Below are positions 6,923 to 15,818 of a stretch of 64,000 nucleotides of DNA, piece after piece. The position numbers and the translations under genes were made by a program. Each line of letters starts with the position of its first letter. Position 1 is the first letter of the stretch. A model generated the notes under the pieces. That model did not search any database. It saw nothing but the letters and a program-made list of their open reading frames with translations, and was not told the DNA's origin. Origin of the DNA: CAYNVS01 sp964400725 (GTDB lineage: Bacteria; Myxococcota_A; SURF-8; CAYNVS01); NCBI GenBank assembly GCA_964400725.1, contig CAYNVS010000014.1:1-64000 (forward strand), read 5' to 3'.

Positions 6923-9283
6923 ATGAGCGGAACTATAAAACTTACGGCGACGATTTTGGTCGCGGTCGGCATTTTGGCCTTTGCGGCCGCCGGATGCTCT
7001 ACTAAAGACGACGTGAATCAAAACAATCTTGGAGACAAGGACGTCGATAAACCCGAAGCTGAAGAAAACGTTATCGAATACGAATGGAACGGCGATTGGG
7101 AGCCGATGCCGGAAACCGACAACCCTATGGACAATCCTACCGACAACCCGACGGATCAGGAAAATACCGGCGGACTAACGATTTACGACGTTCAGAACCC
7201 TGAAAGCCCAAATCATCCGGCTGCAGACTCAACGGTCGAACTTAAAGGCGTTATAGTAACGAGCGGAACTTTTAAAGCGAGCTCGAACTTGACCGGCTTT
7301 TTCGTCAGCGACGCGACGACCGGCAAATGGCATGGCATTGAAGTCGTTTACGGGCCGAGCGTAACGGTTACGGGCATGACTATAGGCTCGGTTGTGGACA
7401 TTGCCAGAAAATACGTAGAGTACAACGATTTCAGCGAAATCAACGCGACGTCTATTACTGTAGTATCGCAGGGAATTCCGCTTGAGCCAATCGTTATCAA
7501 CGATCCGGCCGCGATCGCCACCGGCGGCGCGGACGCGGAAGCGTATGAAAGCGTTTTGGTGGAAGTTCGCAACGTAAGCGTTATCGACAATTCCATCGGT
7601 TACGGCCAGTTTAAAGTTACCGGCGGCTTGATGGTTGACGACGCGATATATAAGTATACTCCTGTTCCCGCCAACGGAACGGTTTACGCCCGTCTGGCCG
7701 GTTTCTTAACGTATTCTTTCAGCAACTTCATGCTCGTCCCCCGCGACGCGAACGACATGGTAATCGGCGGAGCGGCGGACGGCGACGACGAGACCGCCGA
7801 CAACGCAACGGACAATCCGGTTGACAACCCGGCGGACGAAGTAATCGACAACGCAACGGACAATCCTGTCGACAACCCGACGGACGAAGTCATCGACAAC
7901 GTAACTGACAATCCTGTTGATAACCCGACGGACAACGTCTCCGACATAGACGGACAGACCGGCTTGACGATTTACGACGTGCAGAACCCGGCGAGCCCGA
8001 ACCATCCGGCGGTAAACTCGAATATCGAGCTTAAGAACGTAATAGTAATGAGCGATGTCTTCCAAGCCAGCTCTAACCTTAAAGGTTTATTTGTCAGCGA
8101 CATGAACGTGGGCCCGTGGCGCGGCATTATGCTGGCGTTTCCCTCAACTGTGGACGTAACTGGCGTCGTCCGCGGGTCTGTGGTTGACGTGGCCGGACAG
8201 TATATAGAATACAACGACCTAAGCGAGATTAAAGCGACTTCCATTACTAAAACGGGCGCGACTCAACAGGTGGTTTCCTACGCGGTTGACGATCCGTCAA
8301 AACTGGCGACCGGCTCGGCGGAAGCCGAATCTTTCGAAGGCGTCTTGGTTACAGTTTACAACGTAACGGTTCTCGACAACTCAATAGGCTACGGCGAATT
8401 CAAAGTTACCGGCAATCTGCTCGTTGACGACATGCTTTACAAATATACTCCGCTTCCCGCCAACGGAACTGTTTATAACTCTTTAACCGGTTTTATGAAT
8501 TATTCTTTCAGTAATTTTATGCTGGAACCGCGCGACGCCAACGACATGGCAGTTGGCAGCGTTCCCGACGGCGACGTCGAAATTACGGAGGAAATCGCCG
8601 AGGAAATCGCGGAAGAAGTCGCGGATGAACCCGCCGAGGAAATCGAGGAAGAAGTCATGGATGAACCCGCCGAGGAAATCGAGGAAGAAACTCCGTCCGA
8701 GTTGGAAGAAATTCCGGCCAACCTGCCGAAGCTCGTAATTAACGAAGTCGATTACGATCAGTACAATACTGATTCCGCCGAATTTATAGAGATTCTTAAC
8801 GTTGGAACAGAAGCCGCCGATCTTACCGGCATAAGCGTTTTTCTCGTCAACGGCAACGCTTCGCCAGGCTCTTCCTATAAAGAAATCCCTCTTTCCGGAA
8901 CGCTGCCTGCAGGCGGCTATCTGCTTATAGCCGACTCCGGTTATACCGCTCCAGGAACGTGCGCTTTGACGTTCCAGTTGGGAGCTTCCGACCAAATTCA
9001 GAACGGATCCAGCGACGCGATAGTTATTATAGATACGGCCAGCAAAACGATTATTGATACGGTTACCTATGAAGGCTGCCTGACCAGCGCGACTCTCGGC
9101 TCTCTCGGCGCGGGCTTCAATGTTTGCGAAGGAACTGGAATTACGACCGCGTCTCAGTACGACGACAACGTCGACGGCAATTCCATTAACCGCTGCGCGA
9201 ACGGAACCGACACGAACGACAACGGCGCGGATTTTAAAAAGAGCTCGACCGTTACGCCCTGCGCCGCCAACGTCTGCCCGTAA
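6923..9283 (+). CDS. Lipoprotein with two tandem beta-rich repeats and a C-terminal lamin-tail domain
   Basis: A lipoprotein signal (lipobox AAGC, Cys25) follows ATG 6923, which has a strong GGAGGT site upstream. Two homologous domains of about 200 residues (about 84-283 and 347-545) share LTIYDVQNP, ASSNL, VLVEV/VLVTV, GYGxFKVTG and SFSNFML-PRDANDM. I infer an OB-fold-like beta domain as found beside secreted nucleases. The domains are separated by Asn/Asp/Pro/Thr repeats (DNPTDNPTD type), and a Glu-rich spacer follows the second. From about residue 600 comes a lamin-tail domain (LVINEVDYDQ, AEFIEILN, GGYLLIADSG), common in extracellular nucleases and adhesins. No catalytic motif was seen, so it may bind nucleic acid or the cell wall. 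The related domain in the next gene supports a shared role. Confidence 0.72.
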   Translation: MSGTIKLTATILVAVGILAFAAAGCSTKDDVNQNNLGDKDVDKPEAEENVIEYEWNGDWEPMPETDNPMDNPTDNPTDQENTGGLTIYDVQNPESPNHPAADSTVELKGVIVTSGTFKASSNLTGFFVSDATTGKWHGIEVVYGPSVTVTGMTIGSVVDIARKYVEYNDFSEINATSITVVSQGIPLEPIVINDPAAIATGGADAEAYESVLVEVRNVSVIDNSIGYGQFKVTGGLMVDDAIYKYTPVPANGTVYARLAGFLTYSFSNFMLVPRDANDMVIGGAADGDDETADNATDNPVDNPADEVIDNATDNPVDNPTDEVIDNVTDNPVDNPTDNVSDIDGQTGLTIYDVQNPASPNHPAVNSNIELKNVIVMSDVFQASSNLKGLFVSDMNVGPWRGIMLAFPSTVDVTGVVRGSVVDVAGQYIEYNDLSEIKATSITKTGATQQVVSYAVDDPSKLATGSAEAESFEGVLVTVYNVTVLDNSIGYGEFKVTGNLLVDDMLYKYTPLPANGTVYNSLTGFMNYSFSNFMLEPRDANDMAVGSVPDGDVEITEEIAEEIAEEVADEPAEEIEEEVMDEPAEEIEEETPSELEEIPANLPKLVINEVDYDQYNTDSAEFIEILNVGTEAADLTGISVFLVNGNASPGSSYKEIPLSGTLPAGGYLLIADSGYTAPGTCALTFQLGASDQIQNGSSDAIVIIDTASKTIIDTVTYEGCLTSATLGSLGAGFNVCEGTGITTASQYDDNVDGNSINRCANGTDTNDNGADFKKSSTVTPCAANVCP

Positions 9284-9310
9284 AGCGGCCGCGCAAAAGC
9301 AAAACTTTAA

Positions 9311-9342
9311 TAGGCAGGCTATTTGTACGGCCTGCCTATTTT
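9311..9342 (+). terminator. Rho-independent terminator
   Basis: A nine-base stem (TAGGCAGGC 9311-9319 with GCCTGCCTA 9330-9338) is followed by four T residues. It lies between the repeat lipoprotein and the 5'-nucleotidase gene, so these may be separately transcribed or attenuated. Confidence 0.7.
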
Positions 9343-9422
9343 GATGTTTGAAAAAAGCCCGTTTCCCGGATAAAATCCGAGGGGCGGACGCAGTTTGACT
9401 TCTGCACCAAAAAGGCGCCGCA

Positions 9423-12083
9423 ATGCGAAAGACACCGCTTTTAATTCTTACGGCAGCGCTGCTTGCGCTGACTCTCTTCGGTTTCGCCGGATGCGACAGA
9501 ACCGTGGACGAGCCCGTTCTTGGGGCGATTCCAAAGAGCGCGCCGAAAAAACTAACTTTTTTTCACACCAGCGACACGCATTCCAAGGTCATTCCATTTA
9601 TGGGAGACCCGACCGCTAACGGCACCGACAGACGGATGGGAATGCTGCGTCCGGACTCGAATCCGTACGGCGGAATTGCGAGACTCGCGACGCTTTTAAA
9701 ATGGCAGCGCGAACTTTCCGGCGCTAACTTTTACATAGACTCCGGCGACATATTTCAGGGGCATCCGATATTCAATATGTTCAAAGGGCGCGTCGAGGCG
9801 CTGGGGATGCACTATGTAGGAGCCGACGTAATGGCGATAGGCAACCACGAATTCGACAACGGAACCGCCAAGCTGGTCGAGCAGCTAGAAATGGTCGTTG
9901 ACAGGCCGTTCTTTTTGCTGGCCAACTACGTATTTGAAGACCCGTCGTTAGAGGCTAACCAGAAGCTCGCGGAGCTCGTGCGGCCGTACGTAATATTGGA
10001 AAAAGACGGCTACCGAGTCGGCATTATCGGCATGGGCGATTACGAATCGGTTACAAGCCTTTCAATTTACGGCAATTCGCTGGGCGTTATGGCTCTCGAT
10101 CCGGTCGAAACTATAAACGGCCTTGCGGCGCAGCTTAAGCCTTTTGTCGATTTAATTGTGGTTGACAGCCACATGGGAATAGACTGGGACAAGGACGTTT
10201 TCAAAAAAACAAGAGGAGTCGGTCTCGTTTTCGGCGGACACAGTCATGTAATTACAAATCCGCCCTTGCAGCTTATCAATCAGGAAGGAAAAAAAGTCGT
10301 CGTCATGCACTCCGGCGTCGATATGAAGTATTTAGGACGGCTGGACGTAATAGCGCAGGATTACGAGATAATCGACTTCGAGCACCGCATTTTTGCAATC
10401 GACAGCAAATGCCGCCGCTGCGTATTTGAAAGCGGCGAAGTTGTGGAGAACCTCGGCAAAGCCTACCCCGAAACGCAGGATTACCGCCCGTGCCGCATTC
10501 TTTCGCCGTGGGACGTAAACAACAAACTTAGCCTTTACAACGTTTCTACCGGCGGGGCGGTATGGTTTTACGGAGTCGCGGCGACCAGCGAGCAGTTCAG
10601 CGCGGCGAGCAACCTCAACGGAGTTTTCGTCAACGACCGTACGGTCGGCCCGTACGCGGGCATTCAGGTCATTTGGGACAAAGCCGAATCTTCTTCAGCG
10701 GTGGAAGGGATTATTAAAAAAGACTCGCTGCTCGAAATAACCGGAACTATGGACGAATATTACGGCGCGCGCCAGATTCGAGCGACGAAAATCAAGGTTC
10801 TTGGCGGCTCTGAAACGATACCTGCGGTTGTAATACCAGATCCGGCGTCAATCGCCAACAAGGGAGCTAAGGCCGAGGATTACTCCGGAACGCTGGTTGA
10901 GGTGCGCAACGTAACGGTAACGGACGACGCGCTGGGACACGGCAACTTTGCGGTCTCCGGCGGTTTGGTCGTCGCGCCCAAACTGGCGAGCTTTCAGCTG
11001 CCCGCCGCCGGGAAAAAATACGCCGCTCTCCGCGGAATTTTAACTTACGCTTACGGCGCTTTTACTCTTTATCCGCGAGGTTCCTACGACATGATCGAAG
11101 AAGGCGCCGCCGATCCGTTGGGAGCTTACAGCGTTCCAGAAGAGGCTCTCGCGCTAGTTTCGCAAAGCCCTTCGACGACCGGAATCTGCGAGGAGTATAT
11201 TATCCCGGAAGACGCCGAGCTTAAAAACATGCTGCGCCCCTTCAAAGAAGCTCTCAACGTCGCGCAGGACACCGATAAAATAATCGCTTCGAGCAAGACC
11301 GGTTTTTTGCGTAAGGAAGACGCGAATAAAAAATGCGCGAACGACGAAGGGTGTTGTCTTGGGCAGAAATGCGGGGACGACGGTCAGTGCGCCGATTCTA
11401 CCGGAGACTCGGCTTACGGCGGGCCGTGCAACGGCGAAGGCGACTGTAAAACGGACGAAACGTGCGATTACGACGCGGGCGTTTGCATAAAAATAATACG
11501 CGGCGACAGTCCGCTGGGAAATTTAATCTCGGATTCTATGCGGCTTTTCCCGCGGTTGTCCGCCGACTTCTCTATTACAAACAGCTTGGGAATACGCACC
11601 GACTTTCCCGGAGGCGATTTGACTGTAGGCAAACTGTACGAGGTTTTCCCGTTCGAGAATTCGCTGGCTTTAGTCTTTCTTTCCGGCATAGAAACTCAGC
11701 AGCTTTTCGATTTCGTGGCAAAGAAATCGGGCGAGCGCGGATGCGCCAATCAAGTTCAATTTTCGGGCGTGCAGGTCGTAATCGACTGCGAAAAGAGGCT
11801 CGCGAAAGAAATCGTCGTCGGAGACAAATTGGAAAACGTCGGCAAACCCGGTTTTGCGGGGACGGTCGTGGTGCACAATTACAAGCTGGTCGCGCCGTTT
11901 GTTACGTTCGTCGTCGCCACCAACGACTACATGGCTGGCGGCGGGTCGGGCTTCAACGTCTTCAGATACAACACGACGCAGTTCAACACCATGATAAGTC
12001 TTCGCGACGTCCTCGTGGACTACCTTTCCCGCGAAAAGATTGACAGATGCCTAATAGATTACAGGGCGAAGATGAAGCAATGA
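9423..12083 (+). CDS. Lipoprotein 5'-nucleotidase with an inserted beta domain and Cys-rich module
   Basis: After a lipoprotein signal (AGC, Cys24), residues about 40-310 are a metallophosphoesterase with FFHTSDTHS, DSGDIFQG, GNHEFDNG and GGHSH, the metal ligands of the UshA/5'-nucleotidase family. Residues about 695-870 are the 5'-nucleotidase C domain with GDSPLGNLISDS, ITNSLGIRTDF and NDYMAGGGSGF. Between them lie a beta domain (about 370-555) sharing ASNLNGVFVND, TLVEVRNV and GHGNFAVSG with the previous lipoprotein, and a Cys-rich stretch (about 640-690). The enzyme is expected to dephosphorylate nucleotides, or nucleotide sugars, on the outer face of the cell. The inserted domain makes the protein longer (886 residues) than a usual 5'-nucleotidase of about 550. 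Its stop overlaps the next start (ATGA). Confidence 0.9.
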   Translation: MRKTPLLILTAALLALTLFGFAGCDRTVDEPVLGAIPKSAPKKLTFFHTSDTHSKVIPFMGDPTANGTDRRMGMLRPDSNPYGGIARLATLLKWQRELSGANFYIDSGDIFQGHPIFNMFKGRVEALGMHYVGADVMAIGNHEFDNGTAKLVEQLEMVVDRPFFLLANYVFEDPSLEANQKLAELVRPYVILEKDGYRVGIIGMGDYESVTSLSIYGNSLGVMALDPVETINGLAAQLKPFVDLIVVDSHMGIDWDKDVFKKTRGVGLVFGGHSHVITNPPLQLINQEGKKVVVMHSGVDMKYLGRLDVIAQDYEIIDFEHRIFAIDSKCRRCVFESGEVVENLGKAYPETQDYRPCRILSPWDVNNKLSLYNVSTGGAVWFYGVAATSEQFSAASNLNGVFVNDRTVGPYAGIQVIWDKAESSSAVEGIIKKDSLLEITGTMDEYYGARQIRATKIKVLGGSETIPAVVIPDPASIANKGAKAEDYSGTLVEVRNVTVTDDALGHGNFAVSGGLVVAPKLASFQLPAAGKKYAALRGILTYAYGAFTLYPRGSYDMIEEGAADPLGAYSVPEEALALVSQSPSTTGICEEYIIPEDAELKNMLRPFKEALNVAQDTDKIIASSKTGFLRKEDANKKCANDEGCCLGQKCGDDGQCADSTGDSAYGGPCNGEGDCKTDETCDYDAGVCIKIIRGDSPLGNLISDSMRLFPRLSADFSITNSLGIRTDFPGGDLTVGKLYEVFPFENSLALVFLSGIETQQLFDFVAKKSGERGCANQVQFSGVQVVIDCEKRLAKEIVVGDKLENVGKPGFAGTVVVHNYKLVAPFVTFVVATNDYMAGGGSGFNVFRYNTTQFNTMISLRDVLVDYLSREKIDRCLIDYRAKMKQ

Positions 12084-13288
12084 AAACTACAAAACGCAAT
12101 ATCGCGGCGGTTTTGGCCGCGGCGGCCATACTCGCTCTTTTCGGAGCGGCGGGATGCAGCCAAAGCTCGAATCCGCTGCTTCAGGGCGGCGGGCTTACAA
12201 GCTCCATAGCTTATCTCGACGTTAAAATTACCGGCCAGACTCCGGCTTCGACCGGCGACGCGCGCCCAGCATTCGACGCGGAGGTTAAAATCGACTTCGA
12301 CGTAACGGCCGTAAACGCGAACGGATCCAAGGCGGCCTCCTACTCTGGAGTTTTCGAGATTAAGCCGACCAGCGGAATAATCGTCGCGGCTTCGCCGCAC
12401 TTTGCGGTTGCGGACGACAAATCGTCGGCCAGAGGAACTCTTGCCGGCGGCTCGCTTGCCGGCGGCAGCCTGACGGTAAAATACGGCTGGGGAGAAGTAA
12501 GGCTTATAGCGGTCGAGATGGTTCCGGATATTCTTGACAAATTCCGCTACGGCCCTAACGGAACTGTTACTGGCTACGTAAAGGGCGCGGCGGCGGGCGC
12601 GGCCAAACCGGTTTATTTCGCGCGCGCAAGCATAGATACGCTTAATAAAATACGCGTATCAGCGACGGCGGCGGGGTTCAAGAGCGTAATTGAGAACAAG
12701 GGCGTGATTATTGACTACGGCGCGATGGTAGTAACCGGCGCGACGGTTGACGGCTTTTTTGTAACCGACATATCGGTTCCAGGTTATAAATACGCAAGCG
12801 TTTACGTTTACACCATGAGCGCGCCGACGGTTGACGTGGGAAGCGTCGTAAAGTATCTCGCCGGTCAGTACCAAAATTTTTACGAATTCATAGAAATTTC
12901 GGGAAGCGCCGCATACGACGAAATCGGCTTCGATAAAACCAAAGTTCCGCTTCCAATAGAGCTTACGGCCGATTCGTTCGCCGACGTTTACAACAAGGTC
13001 GCGCCGTATCAAAGCGCGCTTGTCCGCCTGAGCAATATTTACGTTCAAACGATGTCGGCGTCGGACGAAGAGAGCTACAGGAAATACGGGCAATGGCCCG
13101 CGGGCTTCGACAAATCGAGCAAAACTTTTTACTTTTTCACGACCGACACCGTTCCGCAGTTTAACCCGCACGATTACGCTGGAACCGACAAAACGTTTAC
13201 AATTACCGGCAATCTGCGCGCGCACAGCGCGACGTACATCATACAACCCAGAGGCGCGGCGGACATAGCCGGTTTCGTTACAAAATGA
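12080..13288 (+). CDS. Lipoprotein with OB-fold-like C-terminal region, function unknown
   Basis: The start at 12080 overlaps the nucleotidase stop by four bases, so translation is coupled. The 402-residue product has a lipoprotein signal (lipobox AAGC, Cys26). An N-terminal beta-rich domain with Gly/Ser-rich turns follows (residues about 35-160). A C-terminal region (about 165-400) is similar in layout to the beta domains of the two preceding lipoproteins, with VDGFFVTD, SVVKYLAGQY, SALVRLSNIYV and a closing IIQPRGAADI equivalent to their PRDANDM end. No catalytic residues are evident. Position suggests an accessory surface protein of the nucleic-acid/nucleotide scavenging locus, perhaps a binding protein; that is inference. 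Confidence 0.6.
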   Translation: MKTTKRNIAAVLAAAAILALFGAAGCSQSSNPLLQGGGLTSSIAYLDVKITGQTPASTGDARPAFDAEVKIDFDVTAVNANGSKAASYSGVFEIKPTSGIIVAASPHFAVADDKSSARGTLAGGSLAGGSLTVKYGWGEVRLIAVEMVPDILDKFRYGPNGTVTGYVKGAAAGAAKPVYFARASIDTLNKIRVSATAAGFKSVIENKGVIIDYGAMVVTGATVDGFFVTDISVPGYKYASVYVYTMSAPTVDVGSVVKYLAGQYQNFYEFIEISGSAAYDEIGFDKTKVPLPIELTADSFADVYNKVAPYQSALVRLSNIYVQTMSASDEESYRKYGQWPAGFDKSSKTFYFFTTDTVPQFNPHDYAGTDKTFTITGNLRAHSATYIIQPRGAADIAGFVTK

Positions 13289-13302
13289 AGCGCGAGGAAA
13301 AT

Positions 13303-15135
13303 ATGAAGAAGATTTTTTACGCAATTATTGCGGCGTCGGCCTTGACGGCCTTCGCTTTCGGCGCGGGCGCCGCCGAGAACGGAGACGCTTCCGGCGACGC
13401 CAAGAAAGCAGAGGAGAGCAAACTTAAGGACAAAAAGCCGCTGGGCGACTTTTTGGACGTCAAGCTCACCTTCACTTTTTCGGACGACAACGTAATGCAC
13501 AACGACAGTTTTACGCCGTCCATCGACATTAATACCGGAAGACACGACTTTGACAACGCGGTAAACATAGCCGACACGCATCTGGTCGTTTACAAAAATC
13601 TCGAAGGATTTTTGACGGGCGTTTTTACCGAGGCGGCTCTTGTGCTGCGGTTTGCCTACGTTGAGGACGGCAAATACGCGCTGAAGGACGACGGTTCATT
13701 TCTCGGCCTTCGCTATAAATTCAACGACAGCTCGAAAAACTACGTGGAAATTAACGGCTTTCCGATAAATGCGCAGCGGTTTCTTATGGGGTATTCCTTC
13801 GAGCTGACGTGGGGCGGCAGCGCGTCGTGGCCGCAGAACCTCGCGCCGGTTCCCGGAGCCAGACTGCTGGGCAAATTCAGCCCGGTTGAAATTTTGGACG
13901 CTTATCTTTTCGCCGGAATAAAGACCCGTCAGCAGACCAACCGCGACGAGCTGGATTCGTCCACCGGAGCCAGCACGGGAAGCGCGAAAACGGTTTACGC
14001 CGGTCTTTTCGGCGGAGGCGCGGCCGTTGCCTTGGACGGACAGTCGGACGAGCCGATTATGCTTTCGTTGGATATTTGCGGCGGTTTCATTCAAAAGGGC
14101 GACAACCCTCAGATTAACGAAATGGACCTTAAAAACGTCGGCCTCGAATCTTCTAAAGACGACATACTGGCGACAGGCGTTTCGTTAAACGCGGCAGCGG
14201 CGATCGGCGATCCGATAGGCGACCCGATAGATCTCAAACTCTACCGCAGAGACCCGCGCAATCTTTTCGTCGATCCGACCGCAAAGGCGAAGGAAAAGGG
14301 AATTTACGCTTTGTCGCTTTCTTTCGATATGACTTACATGCGCGAAAATCTGCGCAAATACACCGACGCGCCCGGCTCCGATTCCATTGCCGACTCTCCG
14401 GCGGGAACGTACGACGGCCCCAACGGAACGCTCGCGGCTAATTTATACGGCGTAACCGCCAACGACCGCCGCATCGCCACGTCAAACTTCGACGCGCTCG
14501 GTTTCGCGGTTAACTGGAAGGCCAGACTGACGATAGGCGACGTGAGAATGCGCTACATGGGCGCTTACATTTACCGCAATCTTCAGTTTTTGCTGTTCGA
14601 CGGCCCGCACGGCGATCCCCCCTTCTATGCCTTCCCTGAGAATAAATATCTCGACGATCCCTCGACGAGCTTTAAAGACGCTGAAATTACTCTCAAGGGC
14701 GAACACCGCATTCGCAACAGCATAGACGTCAAGTTCAACTCGATTCACCTTACGCTTGGAACGACGAGCGAAATATTGATGCCGGCCACCAAAACGCTGA
14801 CGCTCAGAGCGTCCGACGGACAGGGCGGTTACGAAACGCACAAGTACGTAACGGTTTACAAAGACAAGGAAACCAGCGCTTCCACTCAGTATCTCACGCG
14901 CCAAATCCGCGCCGTTTTGCCGGTCGATTTCAGCGGCAAGACGATTTACGAGCAGAAGTTCATGGCGCGCTACGAATTCTCCGAGCTTTTGTGGGCGCAG
15001 TTTGAAGTCGGCTATATGCGAGACCTTAACATGTTTAAATACGCGACCAGCGGCATGAACCTCAAAAAGGTTTACGAGGACGACGACGTAACCAATCCGG
15101 TAAGCGTCGCGATAATGCTGCAAGCCAAGTTCTAA
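13303..15135 (+). CDS. Outer-membrane beta-barrel protein, porin-like
   Basis: ATG 13303 is preferred over 13285 because GAGGAA precedes it and a clean signal peptide (MKKIFYAIIAASALTAFAFG, then AGAAEN) follows. The mature protein is about 590 residues of alternating polar/hydrophobic strands rich in Tyr, Phe and Gly, and ends in ...LQAKF. A C-terminal Phe is the usual sorting signal for BAM-assembled outer-membrane barrels. Conserved motifs of a named porin family were not recognised. It follows the surface lipoprotein genes in the same direction, so it could be the uptake channel for products released by the nuclease and nucleotidase. That role rests on neighbourhood alone. Confidence 0.62.
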   Translation: MKKIFYAIIAASALTAFAFGAGAAENGDASGDAKKAEESKLKDKKPLGDFLDVKLTFTFSDDNVMHNDSFTPSIDINTGRHDFDNAVNIADTHLVVYKNLEGFLTGVFTEAALVLRFAYVEDGKYALKDDGSFLGLRYKFNDSSKNYVEINGFPINAQRFLMGYSFELTWGGSASWPQNLAPVPGARLLGKFSPVEILDAYLFAGIKTRQQTNRDELDSSTGASTGSAKTVYAGLFGGGAAVALDGQSDEPIMLSLDICGGFIQKGDNPQINEMDLKNVGLESSKDDILATGVSLNAAAAIGDPIGDPIDLKLYRRDPRNLFVDPTAKAKEKGIYALSLSFDMTYMRENLRKYTDAPGSDSIADSPAGTYDGPNGTLAANLYGVTANDRRIATSNFDALGFAVNWKARLTIGDVRMRYMGAYIYRNLQFLLFDGPHGDPPFYAFPENKYLDDPSTSFKDAEITLKGEHRIRNSIDVKFNSIHLTLGTTSEILMPATKTLTLRASDGQGGYETHKYVTVYKDKETSASTQYLTRQIRAVLPVDFSGKTIYEQKFMARYEFSELLWAQFEVGYMRDLNMFKYATSGMNLKKVYEDDDVTNPVSVAIMLQAKF

Positions 15136-15659
15136 TGGTTTTCATACGCCCAGCGGACGCCGCCGACGCAGAGGCGATAGCTTCCGTCAGGCATCAGGCG
15201 TGGCTGACCGCCTATAGGGGAATCGTTTGCGACGAATATCTCGACGCGATGACCGTCGAAGAGTCGAACGGCATAATATACGCGGCGCTCGTAGAAAAAA
15301 AAGAAAATTTTTTCGTCGCGATTGACGACTCAGGAACCGTGATCGGGTTTTGCGCGGCCGGAAAAGAACGCTCCGGGCGTTTCGGCTGCTGCGGCGAACT
15401 TTACGCGATTTATCTTTTGAAGGAATTCCGCCGCGCGGGCGCAGGCCGCAGACTGGTCGCGGCGGCCGCGGCGCGTTTGCTAAAAACCGGTTATGCGGAC
15501 ATGATGGTTTGGGTTCTCGAAAAAAATCCTTCAGCCGCTTTTTACGAAAAGCTGGGCGCGAAAAAAATCGGCGGCGTAACCGTAAAAATAGGAGAAGAGG
15601 AATTTATGGAACTGGCGTACGTTTTTAACGGCTTGGCCGCTCTCGCGGAGAAGGACTAA
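15135..15659 (+). CDS. GNAT-family N-acetyltransferase
   Basis: The 174-residue protein starts with VFIRPADAADAEAIASVRHQAW, typical of GNAT enzymes. It carries ELYAIYLLKEFRRAGAGRRLV, which contains the R/QxxGxG/A acetyl-CoA loop, and the FYEKLGAKKIG end motif. It transfers an acetyl group to an amine; the substrate cannot be told. The ATG shares one base with the stop of the barrel-protein gene, so it belongs to the same transcript, though its function need not be related. Motif ELAYVF near the end completes the GNAT fold. Confidence 0.87.
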   Translation: MVFIRPADAADAEAIASVRHQAWLTAYRGIVCDEYLDAMTVEESNGIIYAALVEKKENFFVAIDDSGTVIGFCAAGKERSGRFGCCGELYAIYLLKEFRRAGAGRRLVAAAAARLLKTGYADMMVWVLEKNPSAAFYEKLGAKKIGGVTVKIGEEEFMELAYVFNGLAALAEKD

Positions 15660-15818
15660 TAAAATATTAACGATAACAAGAAGTTATAGAAATTAACATT
15701 AATTATTCAATATTTACTTTACAACAAGATAAGTAGCTATTAAACTTTTGAAGTTATGAAGCCGCCGTTTAACCGCGGCGTCTAACGGCTCTTGTGGAAT
15801 TTTTTAGAGAGGCGAAAA

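Noticed and set aside
15660..15818. AT-rich gap before the zinc-ribbon gene as a possible small RNA
   Set aside because: No terminator or stable hairpin was found within it; only weak short repeats.
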